Source of the DNA: Phaeoceros laevis
Taxonomy: Eukaryota > Anthocerotophyta > Anthocerotopsida > Notothyladales
Reading direction: 5' to 3'
Length of the DNA stretch: 30,686 nucleotides
Assembly: GCA_049999765.1 (NCBI GenBank)
Contig: JBNGIQ010008527.1
Span: 1-30,686, forward strand
Below the pieces are notes generated by a model. The model did no database searches. It saw nothing but the letters and a program-made list of their open reading frames with translations, and had not been told where the DNA came from. Position 1 is the first letter of the stretch, and every line of letters starts with the position of its first letter. Below are positions 9,541-20,857 of this stretch, in pieces. Made by a program: the position numbers and the translations under genes.

Positions 9541-11709
9541 AACGTTTTAGCTTAATCTCATATGGTTTCGAGTTCTCGTTTGCGAACTATACCTCCTTGT
9601 AAACGTGTGTAAAATGCAATGAGGATTTGATAAATTGATAGAGTCTATACGCGAATAGCCCAATAGGGGAGCATTTGTCTAAATTAGAATATGCGTTTCT
9701 TACAATGGGAAAGAAGCGCGTGCCGTTTCAGAAACTCTGGAACTTCAAGGCATGCATATACCTGGGCCCCGAGAGAGGGTCATACACAAGGTGACAGGGG
9801 TGTGGCGATAACTTCCTTGGAACCTTAGAAGAGTAAAGAAGCCCAGGCACCCACCAAAGCAAATCCACCATATGGAGCTGGGCGTGAGTACGATCTGTCC
9901 TCCAAGAGCGCTACCGTATAGCAACTGCAAAAGCACACACAATGCATTGGTTCCTAACACGCTTGGCCCACAACAGATCCTCATTCATGTCAGATCTATA
10001 AGCATAAAACTTACGTTCCACAAAATGCAATAATTCCGAAGGTGAGGAGACCACCAAACTGCAGAGAGTGCGCGCAAGATCAGGTTTTGTCACCGAAATT
10101 CACCAACCTAACTGACAAAACTCCTCCTGAAACAAGCTTGTGCTTACCACATTGGGATGCTTGACAAGAGGAGCACCGATCAGTGCTGATGTGTGGATCA
10201 GGTGATACATGCTGGCAGTACGCCAGACCTGCTAGTACACCGGAACACCAAAGATGTTACCCACTTCAGACCTTCGGTAATGCAACATGAGACACGTGTG
10301 CTCACCTCTTTGAATTCTGGATTCTGGGGCCTAAAGCCGTGGGCTCCATAGACACCTAAGCCAATTGCAGCTACACCTGGGCAGCATTCAGAAGTGACTT
10401 AATCAGCAAGACGGGTGGATGGATGTGATATGCAGCTGCTAACGAACGACCATATCGATTCCAAAATGAAACCTACCAGAAATTGCAGCCACTCTGTGCC
10501 ATGGCATTCCCCGGGTCATGTCGCTTGTCTCGGTACCCGCCTTCCCTAACCCTACACACCCTTGAGCAATGCCGAACAATGCGTAAGACTTTATAAAAAG
10601 GCTCACATGCCTCAGACAATAGCGAGCATGTGAACGTGCAGGCTATCCGCAATCCAAGTCAAACGCCTTTGTCCGTTTTTAGACTTTCACCAAAATGGAC
10701 TTTCTGAAACACAAAGGACAGCGCGGCATGCCAGCAAAGCCCCTCAGTTGTCTGCTACAATTGCACAGATGATCCCACCCGCAAGCACTAACTCGGTGCG
10801 TTATAATGACAGCTGCAAACGTAGGGAGAAACGTCTAGTGACGCATCACAAGTGTCATTAAACAGGTGGTGGAGATGTGATACAGTTGGCAAGCTGTCGC
10901 ATCTGGGGTGGGGTACTCTTCAAAGTGGGGTACTCTTCAAACACCTCCTGAACTCGAGTGCGGACACTTCTTTCATGGAAAGCAGCTGTGCCGGACGGTC
11001 TTATGCTGTGAACAGGTTTACTGGGACCCAAGCGTCCCTCACTACCGTAAGGTACATCGACACGTCCTTGCAACTTTGAAGATACATACACCAAATCGGT
11101 GTACAGGTAATCGCCTCCCTCATACAGACGACACCGAGAATGGTTTGGCATGACCTTATGAACCAATAGGCTACGACGATGAATGAGTACACAAGCCCAA
11201 CAAAAAGGCAAAACACTGAATAGCCCAACAAGGAGAACGTTAGTTTTTAGTGTTGTAACAGGGTGCCTTCTCAGTGCGGATATGTCACTGTATACCCCTG
11301 CGTTGCAAGCTTACAAGGCCAAGCTAGGAAGATCCCCAGAAAATGTAGCTTCTCGGATTGGATCTTTGGGATTTGCAAAGACAACACATCTTTTAGCATC
11401 CATCCCCTTTCTTGCGCGCAATGACACCGCTTCTACCAGTGCGCAGCACGGTGTGGAGGAAGATTGGCCGGTGGTGGGGCTAGATCATTATGCTGGATAG
11501 AAGGATTGACCCCACTACAGCTGCCATACAGCCCCTGCTGCATATGGTCGTGGACAGGGTACTGCTGTAGACTGTGTTGTTTGAAGCCACAATGCTGTCA
11601 TACACAGAAGACACTTCCATTAGCCTCTAAGAGCCTCCAAAAAGCGACAGGGAAGTCTCCAACAGGAACTTGCTGACAACACCAAAGCAAAAGAAGTAGA
11701 GGAGAGGCA
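9541..11709. other. Gene-free stretch
   Basis: No gene is supported. Minus-strand frames near 9745-10093 and 10858-11211 are open but show no motif. A 17-bp perfect tandem duplication (GTGGGGTACTCTTCAAA) lies at 10908-10941. Confidence 0.5.
10908..10941 (+). repeat. 17-bp perfect tandem duplication
   Basis: GTGGGGTACTCTTCAAA occurs at 10908-10924 and again at 10925-10941. Confidence 0.95.
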
Positions 11710-12504
11710 CTACCTGTTAAGATACACGCATCCAGGAGTACCTGCGTGTTACCAACAACATGCGTGAGCCTCCTCCAGTAATGGCAGAAAGGTAACAAAA
11801 AGTCAAAAAGTGGATGAGAGCATCATCAAGGCTACTTACTGGGATCTATACTTGTCAGAGTTGCAGCACCATCAAAATCACAGGTGATTTGGGCAAAGCC
11901 ATTCTTCTGGTAATACATGTTGAAAGCATATGAAGCATGATTAAGTAGCGTGTCTGGCTGAAAACAAGAGCCATTGGGCTGGATAGGCTTGCAATCAACG
12001 CCTCCTGACTTGCTACAAGCCCAGTTCAATGATGTCAGGATCAAATCAGGGTTGGCATAACTCTTGGCTACGCACCAAAGCGGTAACCGCTCCTTCGGAT
12101 CAGTGGACAGAATCTCCTTAACACCTCCAAATCTGTGATAGAAGGCAACGCTCTTGCTCAGACTAGATTCTTCACTGTGGCTTAGGATTCGGCCATCTTC
12201 CCGAGCTCTAGCTGGTCCCAGTAAGCCAGCCTTGGAGCCCGCTGTTCGGAGGGGTCCCCTTGAAGTTGCTCCTGCTGTAGTGACAGTCAGTTTACTCGTA
12301 CACAAGACCAAAAAAAAGTTGTGACCTCAAGCAGTTCCACCAGAGAAACGAAAACGTGATACCTGGAGCACAAGCTAGCAGACATAAGAGCAGTGTAAGG
12401 AAGCCTGCTTGAAGCTGTTGTCCTTTTGCAATGCGCCTGCCGACAATCAAGCCATTTTGAAATCCAGTTCGCTGGCCAGAAGAAGGTCCTAGTGTTCTCA
12501 ACAT
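11710..12504 (-). CDS. X8-domain (CBM43) secreted protein, callose-binding type
   Basis: I rebuild three exons: 12504-12363, 12274-11840 and 11741-11710, all with GT-AG introns, giving 202 aa. A basic N-terminus of about 32 residues is followed by a hydrophobic core GFLTLLLCLLACAP (34-47), likely a signal peptide or anchor. The X8 domain (about 113-202) starts LPLWCVAKSYANPD and shows six cysteines at 115, 134, 142, 151, 179 and 197, plus the typical NGSCFQPDTLLNHASYAFN (149-167) and DFDGAATLTSIDPS (180-193) blocks. The sixth cysteine comes from the 32-nt last exon (TPGCVYLNR, then TAG). X8 domains bind callose (beta-1,3-glucan), often at plasmodesmata. Here there is no GH17 enzyme domain and no C-terminal hydrophobic GPI signal if the last exon is right. 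The last exon is the weakest part of the model. Confidence 0.85.
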
Positions 12505-13579
12505 CTTCCAATTTACCAGCTCGCTCCTCTTGGCTTTGCAGATTGAGTCACAAGCTCATCAGTCCAGCCTGAAGAGTCGCCTCCTCGTTAGCTCCATACC
12601 CGCGATACAGAGGTGGAGGAAACAGGTGCGCCGGTCCATGCAAATCTGCTCCGTTATTGCATAGATTTCACAGCTGCTGCAACCAAAAGCATGCACACAA
12701 CAATGCAGTGAGCTGCTACGACTTCCAAGGTCTCTGTTCTCGAGGACACTCACGGTCCAAGAACCTACACATCGCAAAGTCTACATGCAACACCTCGTTC
12801 CAGGTTTGAATCAACCGCACCTCAATTCTAATGGCGGATCGGAGCTGCTGCCGAATTCCTCCAGCGTCCACCAGCATCACACATTTGCTACCCGCACCTT
12901 GATGCTGATCCACAGCGCACCTGACCACTGTGCAGTGCGGAATGGGCTTGCGCCGCTCCAATCCCTGACTCCATGCTACGAGTATGTCAGGGCAGCTGCA
13001 CGGGTGCGGACAGGGGGGCCACACAAATGCGCATCTTGCGGAAGGAGCGAGGTAGGCAGGCAGGCAGGCAAGGGCGAAAGCGTTGTGCTATCTGCACTGG
13101 TCCTCTTGTTTAGTGTTTATTCTGTGCCAAGTCAGGAACCCTCTGGAGACTGGCGCTGTGCCACGTTCAGGTGCTCCCTCGTTGCGCCTGCGGTAAGTAA
13201 AGCCACGGTGCCAACTGGAAACCTCGTACTGGACCACCTCCACTTCGTGCCCAATGGGGGTCCTGGAACCGTGTCAGGCACGACGTCTCCTGGAAAGTCG
13301 AAATTGACTTTGCTAACGGCATCCAAGGCTTCAACCACGTCACTCCTCCCCAACATTATTCTACTGTAGTTGGTGGCTCTATCACGCTGGGAGGGACATG
13401 CCCCTTGTAAAGAGTGAGAATTTAAACACATGCATGTCTGTCGCGACTGACAGACAGTAATGCTAGAATTGTAACCAAGAGTTGCAATCGCAAGTCAGAG
13501 TGATAGCCTCTTCCTTCATCCTTCAATTTCCTCCTGTTGCAATTTTTATGAGAGCCTATTACATATGAAATGAGTAAAA
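12505..13579. other. Spacer between the X8 gene and PSS1
   Basis: Open frames on both strands (12785-13369 on +, 13132-13431 and 12716-13024 on -) have no recognisable motif. They may hold leader exons of the X8 gene or nothing. A short GGCA microsatellite lies at about 13051-13070. Confidence 0.4.
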
Positions 13580-16058
13580 TCATGGTGCTTTCTTTGCCAA
13601 AATGGCCCTTCCTTCCCTGTACACTTTAAGGCTCCATCCAGCCACAAATAGCACGAAAGTTGTGAATGCAGTCACCCAGAACCAGAAGATCCATTGGGGC
13701 ATGGGCTCTGGATACAGACCTGGAGAGAAGCAACAAATGCATTACATTGTCAAATCTCAGGGCTCCAACAGGACTGCATTCCCATGCTCCATATTTAGGC
13801 TTCCAAGGGACTCACCTCGCCCAAACTTTACACAGATAAGGACTTCAACTATGGAGATGGCTAACGAAAGCCAGCAGAAGGCGCCCACCTTCTTTATGGG
13901 TTTACTGCATGATGGACACATGAAACGCATGGATGTAAGATTGAAGCACTTGAAAGAGAGTGAAACGTCAAACAGGTCTACAGAATGTGCTTTTATGTCG
14001 GGAGTAGAGGAATTAAACCTGTTTTGAAGAAATGAATTGTACTCCCGGATGGCAGGGTTTGCAATGAGCCACCAAATAATCAACCTGTAGGTGTTCAACG
14101 GGTTCCTTGGAGGCACCCATAGACAGTTCTTTAAGAAGAAAGCGTTGAGCTCCACTACCAGTATCACCACCACCAGCAGCATTACTTGGAGAAACCGAAG
14201 AGGTCCTTTCAGGAGATGCCACTCGTCCTTGTCCCAGTAAGCTGGCGTAAACTGACCCAGCGAGCGCCTAACCTGATACATTCATGACCTGGTTCAACAT
14301 CATGAAGCCAGAATTCTTGCTTGGGACCTTAGAAAGGCAGGTATACAGGCAGCATACCTTACCGATAATGGTTTGCTGACGACTCAAGCCCACCCATTCA
14401 TAAGTCTTGCCATCAAAGTACTTCACTGTCTGCATTCCTGCCCAGATACCTAGAAGAATGAAGAAAGACAAACTGAACCAAGGTTAGAACCACCTGATAC
14501 ACTCATCGACCTTTTTCTCAGGCACCAGTCAGGAAGAAGCCTACCAAACCAGTTGCACAAGAACACGTCGAGGATCAAGCTGTCCCACCAGCATTCATTG
14601 AAATTTAACAGCATGTGATGAAAAGTGACCTGCAACCGGGTCACAGTGTCTTAAAGTTAACGCAATAGCATCAGCCTGGACTCCTATGCCTCCGGGGGAT
14701 AACAAACTGACCTCGTTGTAAGTTTCATGCACTTACCTCCATCATTTCGAATCCAATAGATAACATCCACAAAAGCGGACCATTTCGGATCATTATCGCC
14801 TTACCCCACCAACCAAGTATGTGCGCTATCACAAACTCGTCAAAAAGTGTGTTCTGAAATATAACAAAAAAAGCAAAACTACAAGTAAGGAGCAGCTTGT
14901 CAACATGGTGGGTTGAAGCTGATCTACAAAGGTCCACCATGTTATGATCACGATCAGCTGCATTTACTGTAGCAAGACATCATCATACCTTCAAATTGAA
15001 AAACCTGCTGGCTGCGTTTTCAGGAGTATAAATACGGCAATCTGTCCCATATGACCTCTCCGGAAGCTCTGCAGGATTTCCAGTTCAAGGTTGAGAAAAC
15101 TTAGCAGGCCAAAGATGCAATCTTTCCTCCCTGTGTTTTGGTACAGGCATGGCATCCATCATGTGTAGACCTACCGATGCCGAGCTCAGGATGTAAGAAG
15201 CTCATGAACTGCCGTGCGTCTTCGCGCTTCTGAACCATGTTGAGATGCCTTATCAGGATTGCGTGTACCTACTATGCAGCAACAGACTGCAATCCAAATC
15301 CAATTTTCGACACCTGCAGGACTGTCCCCACATAACCTGGAAGAGGAGGAAAGTCAAGAAGACAAGGTACACCACGGCGATACCGTGCACCAACCGCCAG
15401 ATTGCCGGGTGTGGTCTGATCAAAACCCTGCCAGAAGACTTACCGACATCAGAACACTGATGATCACACAAGTGCCAAGGAGCGGCTTCACTGTAAGAAA
15501 GTGACAATGATGTACGTGGAGGGTGCTTGCAGCAAGCAGTAGCCGAGGAACACAGCTATCATAGCCAGGACACCCCTGTCCAAAATAGACACAAAGTCGG
15601 TTGTCATTCAAACATAGCCATAGCATAGAAAATCTGGAATTCTGCCCCATCAAAACTCGCAATTGCGTTCTTCCTAAACCTTTGAGAAAACAGCGAAGTT
15701 GCAGCAGGAGTATTACTTCCTCATGTGTACGACAGAGTCAGTTTCAGGTACCTCCACCTGCAGGGCTCCGCTGGCCCACCTGAATTGACACGAACTACGC
15801 TCAGAACCATAATTCAGAAGCGGAATTTTCATCCTGCCTAAGGCCAAACATCGTAGAATCCGAGAGTCCAGCCTGAAGGCGATGCTCAGAAAAGAATTCA
15901 CTACAGGCAGGAGAATACACTCACACGAGAGCGCAGGCACCCAGTAGCAGCAGCGTGATGGTTCTCGGCTTGTAGAGCCAGGCGGTCCAGGGATCCAGCT
16001 CTCCCAAGATGAGGCGCAAGGCGCTGCCATCCTCGGGCCCGTCGGCTTTTGCCGCCAT
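13580..16058 (-). CDS. PSS1: Phosphatidylserine synthase, base-exchange type
   Basis: Twelve exons, all GT-AG and in phase: 16058-15925, 15779-15717, 15575-15516, 15427-15337, 15229-15175, 15068-14989, 14853-14737, 14629-14545, 14449-14358, 14272-14019, 13904-13816, 13719-13580. They give 419 aa, close to the about 425 aa of the Arabidopsis enzyme. Recognisable blocks in order: [19 protein letters not shown] (20-38), [100 protein letters not shown] and [11 protein letters not shown]. The enzyme swaps the head group of phosphatidylethanolamine (or choline) for serine in the ER membrane; many hydrophobic segments fit a multi-pass protein. The start at 16058 is chosen by family alignment; the frame stays open to ATGs at 16082 and 16208, so an N-terminal extension is possible. 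It shares its promoter region with rps19. Confidence 0.95.
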
Positions 16059-16322
16059 CGCTGATGTCCCTTGCGTGAACATTTTCGAAGGACTACTAGT
16101 CTTTATACGCACATTCCTCACCCTCGGACCCTCGACAAATCCAGCAATCCACTGGCACCTGGCACCTGGCACATGAACATACTTTGAAACGTTTCCCCAA
16201 CAGGCCAAAAGTGAAAAGCAACTAGGCGAGTCTAAAGCCCTAGACCCTGCTGGGACGTTGCGGGCAACAAGAGTTGGGAGGGTGAAGCTGGTGATTCTCG
16301 GTGGAACGCAAAGTCAGGGAGG
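16059..16322. promoter_or_regulatory. Shared (bidirectional) promoter interval, PSS1 / rps19
   Basis: The two start codons are divergent and only 264 bases apart, so the interval must hold both core promoters and both leaders. It contains a short direct repeat GGCACCTGGCACCTGGCAC at about 16149-16171. No convincing TATA box is seen for either gene. Confidence 0.55.
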
Positions 16323-17015
16323 ATGACACGATCAGTGTGGAAGGGGCCTTTCGCTGATACCTGCATGTTCAAGCCGAAGAAGGGCAGCAGATGGCAGGTC
16401 TGGTCCCGTAGATCTTGTGTCTTCCCGCAATTTGTCGGCACCTATGCTCATGTCTACAATGGAAAGAGCTTCGTTGGCGTTAAGATCACCGACGACATGG
16501 TTGGCCACAAATTCGGGGAGTTTGCGGCCACAAGGAGAACACCGAACAAGAATGCCAGGACCAAGGGCGGGAAGGGGGGCAAAAGTGGAGGTGGTGGGAA
16601 GGGGGGGAAGAAAGGGTTTTGCACTCAAGCTTCTCCAGCGAGCTCTCTTGGCTTGACGGACCAACAATCCGCGGGCTCAAATGTTTTTGTCGGACGTCCC
16701 TTCTCATTTGGAGGGGCAGCTTGTGTCCCCGCACACACCTCTTCTCCCTTGGAGATGGGATCGAGACGACAATTGTTGCACAGCAGATGCTCTGCTGTTT
16801 TTTGGCAAACTGGACAGACTCATTGGATGAGGCGATGGGATAATGCTTCGAGATTCAGTGCAGCCTTCAGATCTGGTACACTGGAAAGCCTTTTTGCACA
16901 TTCGATTGTTGCTTGTGCATCTATGGTTCTTAACATCTGCAATCTGGATTTGCAGCCAGTACATTGTTGGCAAGGCAGCAGGAGAAGTTTGCTCCTCAAC
17001 CTGGATCAGCCATAG
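16323..17015 (+). CDS. rps19: Mitochondrial-type ribosomal protein S19, nuclear copy
   Basis: The first about 80 residues match plant mitochondrial S19: [10 protein letters not shown], then [36 protein letters not shown] and [11 protein letters not shown]. The plastid S19 sequence is clearly different in these blocks. S19 belongs to the head of the small ribosomal subunit. The frame starts exactly at the ancestral Met; upstream in-frame codons run back to a TAA at 16233-16235 without another ATG, so no cleavable presequence is seen. After residue about 80 the usual C-terminus is replaced by a Gly/Lys-rich tail ([17 protein letters not shown], ending near 16616). The frame then stays open to 17015, but that part looks non-coding; a splice site or a shorter end after about 16616 is likely and I could not fix it. 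The ribosomal part is intact. Confidence 0.85.
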   Translation: MTRSVWKGPFADTCMFKPKKGSRWQVWSRRSCVFPQFVGTYAHVYNGKSFVGVKITDDMVGHKFGEFAATRRTPNKNARTKGGKGGKSGGGGKGGKKGFCTQASPASSLGLTDQQSAGSNVFVGRPFSFGGAACVPAHTSSPLEMGSRRQLLHSRCSAVFWQTGQTHWMRRWDNASRFSAAFRSGTLESLFAHSIVACASMVLNICNLDLQPVHCWQGSRRSLLLNLDQP

Positions 17016-18358
17016 TGACTAGATTTAAGGTATTTCCCAATGCCGTTGCGTCCACCTCTGTCAAGACTATGAAGCTCTCTCATGTTTGGTTGCCCTCCTT
17101 CAAGCTTGTTACGTAGCCATGGACATTGTTGTTCCTATGTCAGCATAATTGTAACGTCCAGCTGGCTCTTTGCAGGATGCCTTGCAGTCGCAGATTATTG
17201 CACCTGCTGGGCTCAAAATGTTTGGATGTCAGCCATCCAGAACTTGAGAAAGATTCAGGACACAAGCTTCAAAAAGAGAGAGCTCCGTGGATGCGTAAGT
17301 ACGGCGAGCAGAACTCTATCCCTACGGCATTCAAAGCTCTATTCCAATGGCATCCAAGGCTCTATCCTATGGCGTCCTAGGCTCCATTCCCTGTATTTTA
17401 CAGATATGCGAATGAGTGATCAACACAAACCTAGCGGCCTCGTGGTGACAACTGGAAATGTGGCCGGCCACTTTTGATATTCGTTCCTTACCACGTGACA
17501 AGGAGCAAAGCTACCATTGTCTACAGCCAGTTCAAGATTTGATGCTCACTGATTTGCAAGTTTGCACGAGTAAGCCGACGTTTCTTGTGGTCAAAACGTT
17601 TGACACCCGACCTACACAAATCGATCTCCAGAAATTGTCTCTAGATGCCACCCTGGCATATTCTAAAGCACATACTTTTTGATGGTAGGACACGAACTGA
17701 CAAATGTATCCGGGGCATCTCTTTGTATTTTATTGTAAAAGCTCAGGCAGCGCGCTGCTGCAGGCCTGCTCTAGTGACAATGTTATTCCACGTGGCGGAC
17801 GTGGGCTTGGGGTCAAGCTTCCCAGCTAAGTCCAAGTGGAAGCGAGGCCACGGGAATCAAGCCGGCCGACTTCGGTTCCTGAGGGGAAAGGGCTCGGGGC
17901 CTCCGTCCCTCCAAAATGGGGAACATGCTAGTTGTCCCCCTGTCTTACCTTGGAACATCTCTGTACCCGCAACCTCCTCGAGGCGGTCAGAGCTACAGCC
18001 CCAGGTGCATCGTACAATTGCAACAGCGGGGGACTAGTGACTGAGAATTGTAGCAGTTCTGTGCAGACCAGCAAAGATTTGCTTCAGGCAAATGATTGAG
18101 AGGGAAAGGAACTGTGCACCTGCCATGGCATCTGTACTGTTGCTTCTGCTCAGAGGAGGAAGGCCAGCCACTATGTGCTCCTCACCTAAATCTTCTGTTG
18201 TGGCAAAGATTATGGACGGTCTGCACAGTGATGTAAGCCCTTGGAGCGGATTAGGGAATAAGAGATTTGGTGATCAATCTGCATGCTGATCCTCGTGGTA
18301 GCTAGCCAGGGAATTCTGGACAGAAATTCGTTTGCCTGAGTCTTCCGTATCTGCTGCC
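16617..18358. other. Stretch without supported gene between rps19 and the vapyrin gene
   Basis: May include the 3' end or a 3' exon of rps19. A degenerate tandem array of about 23-24 bp (CTCTATCC..GGC.T.C.AAGG) lies at about 17315-17390. Other open frames here have no motif. Confidence 0.45.
17315..17390 (+). repeat. Degenerate tandem repeat, about 23 bp, three to four units
   Basis: Successive units read CTCTATCCCTACGGCATTC, CTCTATTCCAATGGCATCC, CTCTATCCTATGGCGTCC and a last partial CTCCATTCC. They are clearly related but diverged. Confidence 0.7.
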
Positions 18359-20341
18359 ATGGATCGGCTGCTTGTGGTGGAGCCTCACGAGCTCGTCCTG
18401 AATTTTGAGCTGGGAAGCAAGTGCTCGGGGATCGTGCACGTCCGCAACGTGATGCACACAATGCCGGTTGCATTCAAGGTGCAGACAACCGCGCCGCACA
18501 AGTACCTGGTGAAGCCTCCGACGGGCATCATAGGTCCCCTGGCCACCGCGGAATTTGAGGTGATCATGCACGCCACGCACGAGTATCCCGAGCATTTCCC
18601 CCTCACCAAGGACAAGTTCATGGTGAAGAGCGTTGTGGTGCCGGGGAACTGCAGGGACGGAATTGTTCCCCCTTCCGAGTGGTTTGATGCCTACAAGAAG
18701 GTTGTATTCGTGGACGCCAGGCTCCGGACTGTTCTTGTTGGAGGGGGAATTCTGCGGCAGCTGCTGGCCAGGCCCAAGGCAACAATGGAGGACATCAGAT
18801 CGGTGCTGGAGAGGGAAGTGGAAGTGGACGGGGTAGATGAGATTGGCCGGTCCGCCATGCATCTTGGTAAGAGACAATTCTGGATTGAGGATGTTGAGAT
18901 TTTACACTAGGCCTGCAGATGGATTGGATTTATTTGATTGGCTTGGTTGGCAAATTGGAAGTCCGCAGTTGAGGATTGATTCCCTTGTATCTCGCAAATT
19001 GAATGTCCGTAATTGCTGGATTGCTTGCTTTGGCTCACAAGATTGATGTTGGCATGTGCAGCTGTTGCTACCGGGAGACCAGAGCTGGTGCAGCTGCTGC
19101 TGGAGTACATGCCTAATTTGGAGACCAAGAGTCGGCAAGGGCGCACAGCTTTGCAGCAAGCAGCTGAAGCCGGGGAGGCTCTGATGGTGGAAATCCTGCT
19201 TTCGAAGGGAGCACAACCTGATGCAGCAGACACCAGCGGCCGGACGGCATTGCATCTGGCACTGGTAGGCGGCCATCTCGATGTGGTTCGCATTTTGCTG
19301 GAGAAAGGAGCAAATGTAGATGCGGCACTCAACAACGGCAGAACTTCTTTGCACATCGCGGTGGAGGAAGGTTTGAGGAAGAGCTTGAAGGTGCTGCTGG
19401 AGCGCGGTGCATGCCCGGATGCTGTCATTCCCAGCACCGGCCAAACGGCTCTGCATCTGGCAGCAGTGCGGAACGACAAAGCCATGGTGAAGACACTCGT
19501 GCGATGTGGAGCCAGCCTTGAGGCTAAGAACAGGAGAGGGGCCACTCCGGGGGACTTGGCAGCCGAGGCCGGGCATGCCAAGCTGCTGGACGCTTTGGAG
19601 CTGGGGCACGGGCTCCGGGAGGCAGCCAGGAAGGGGGACTGTGACGCTGTGCAGAGCAGCCTGGAGATGGGAGCTCACATAAATGGCCAAGACGGGAGAG
19701 GCTGGGGAGCTCTGCACAGGGCAGCATTCAAGGGCCACTTGGAGGTTGTGGAGTTCCTCCTGGACGCCGGAGCGGACATCCAGCTAAAGGACAATGAAGG
19801 CCATTCTCCACTGCACTGCGCAGTTGAGGCAAGGCAGAGAGACGTCGTGCAGCATCTACTCAGCAGGGGAGCCGACACCGAGGCCACAACAAACAGGGGG
19901 CTGTCAGCGCTGGGGATTGCAAGACATGTCCACCTTCCTGCCATTCTCAGGATCTTGGAAGGGGACAAACAAGTGCTCAACGCAGCCCCAGCCAAGCCGA
20001 GAGGCGTGCTGGCAGGGTCGAGCACCAACAGACGGCGGTCCAGGAAGAGAGTAACATTCAACTTCGCAGATGATGGCAAAGCACATGCCAGCCCGGAGGC
20101 TGTCCAACACCACCAAAGTGATGAGCCCTGGGTTTCTGACTGGCTGGAGAAGGCGACTGTCGTGGCCGACACGTCAACTCCACCCATCAAAGATGCTGGC
20201 GACGATGTCTGGGATCAGGTGCCGGCTTTTGGCAAAGGTTCTACGGACTATCAATGTACGAAGACCCCCTCTGTAAACATACACATCACATTTTGCAATG
20301 TCGATCTGATGAGCAAGTGCCAACGACTAGTAAATGCCTAA
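18359..20341 (+). CDS. VPY: Vapyrin-like MSP-ankyrin protein
   Basis: Two exons, 18359-18866 and 19062-20341, give 595 aa; the GT-AG intron is phase 1 and splits the first ankyrin repeat (GRSAMHL | AVATGRPEL). Residues 1 to about 125 are a major-sperm-protein/VAP-type domain: [20 protein letters not shown] and [10 protein letters not shown]. About ten ankyrin repeats follow (about 162-490) with repeated G-R-T-A-L-H-x-A and VV.LLLE.GA signatures; repeats six and ten are degenerate. The tail has a basic cluster ([12 protein letters not shown]). This architecture is that of vapyrin, which in seed plants is needed for intracellular accommodation of arbuscular mycorrhizal fungi and rhizobia, probably in vesicle traffic. 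Seed-plant proteins are about 530 aa. The ATG is fixed by the family start MDRL; the frame opens 27 bases earlier but only with TTG. The last about 35 residues could be intron read-through. A non-symbiotic MSP-ankyrin paralogue is the main alternative. Confidence 0.88.
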
Positions 20342-20507
20342 AGGGTAGAACTAAGATGTGAGTTGCAACAATCACATTTCGAGGTATCACCACATCTAGT
20401 CTAAGGTAGGAACAAATATGGAGGTGCCTTGCAATGCTAATCAGGGGTCATATCATCTAGGCCGATTATTACCCCCACACACTTAGGACACCATTTGGTT
20501 ATCCATG

Positions 20508-20619
20508 ACTTTGGACAAGTATGGTATCCACGTCCTGAGAATCCCTAATTGAGATTCTCCAAAACTTTGGACAAGTATGGTATCCACCTTCTGAGAATCC
20601 CTAATTGAGATTCTCCAAA
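20508..20619 (+). repeat. 56-bp tandem duplication
   Basis: Units beginning ACTTTGGACAAGTATGG lie at 20508-20563 and 20564-20619 and are almost identical. Confidence 0.95.
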
Positions 20620-20797
20620 GTTGGGTACATCACCCGAGCGTCGAGACTCGAGCTGATGCAAATGGTCGGAATTGTAATCTCTCTGTTTATATGAAGTCCT
20701 TCTAGAGCATCTCATGCATCTTGGATCTCTCTGTTTATATGAACTCCTTCCAAAGCATTTTCTTCGTCTTGGATCACCGCTGGACCCTCGGGGGAAT

Positions 20798-20847
20798 GAG
20801 CTTCCAGTCTAAGGCAAAAACAGAGCTTCCAGTCTAAGGCAAAAACA
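20798..20847 (+). repeat. 25-bp perfect tandem duplication
   Basis: GAGCTTCCAGTCTAAGG.. occurs at 20798-20822 and at 20823-20847. Confidence 0.95.
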
Positions 20848-20857
20848 GCTCCTAGTG

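Noticed and set aside
11433-11537. Minus-strand YGSC motif as the last exon of the X8 gene
   Set aside because: It resembles the family end, but both possible AG acceptors give the wrong phase for the GTAAGT donor of exon 2; the 11741-11710 exon fits in phase.
12785-13369. 194-codon plus-strand frame
   Set aside because: No motif; overlapping minus-strand frames are equally long, so the open frames are probably due to base composition.
16620-17015. Continuation of the rps19 frame as a true C-terminal domain
   Set aside because: No homology to S19 is recognisable after the Gly/Lys tail, and the composition looks like untranslated or intronic sequence; kept in the CDS span only because no better end could be fixed.
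18302-18877. 191-codon minus-strand frame and the long minus frames at 18902-19738 over the vapyrin gene
   Set aside because: They are low-complexity shadows of the MSP and ankyrin coding sequence.
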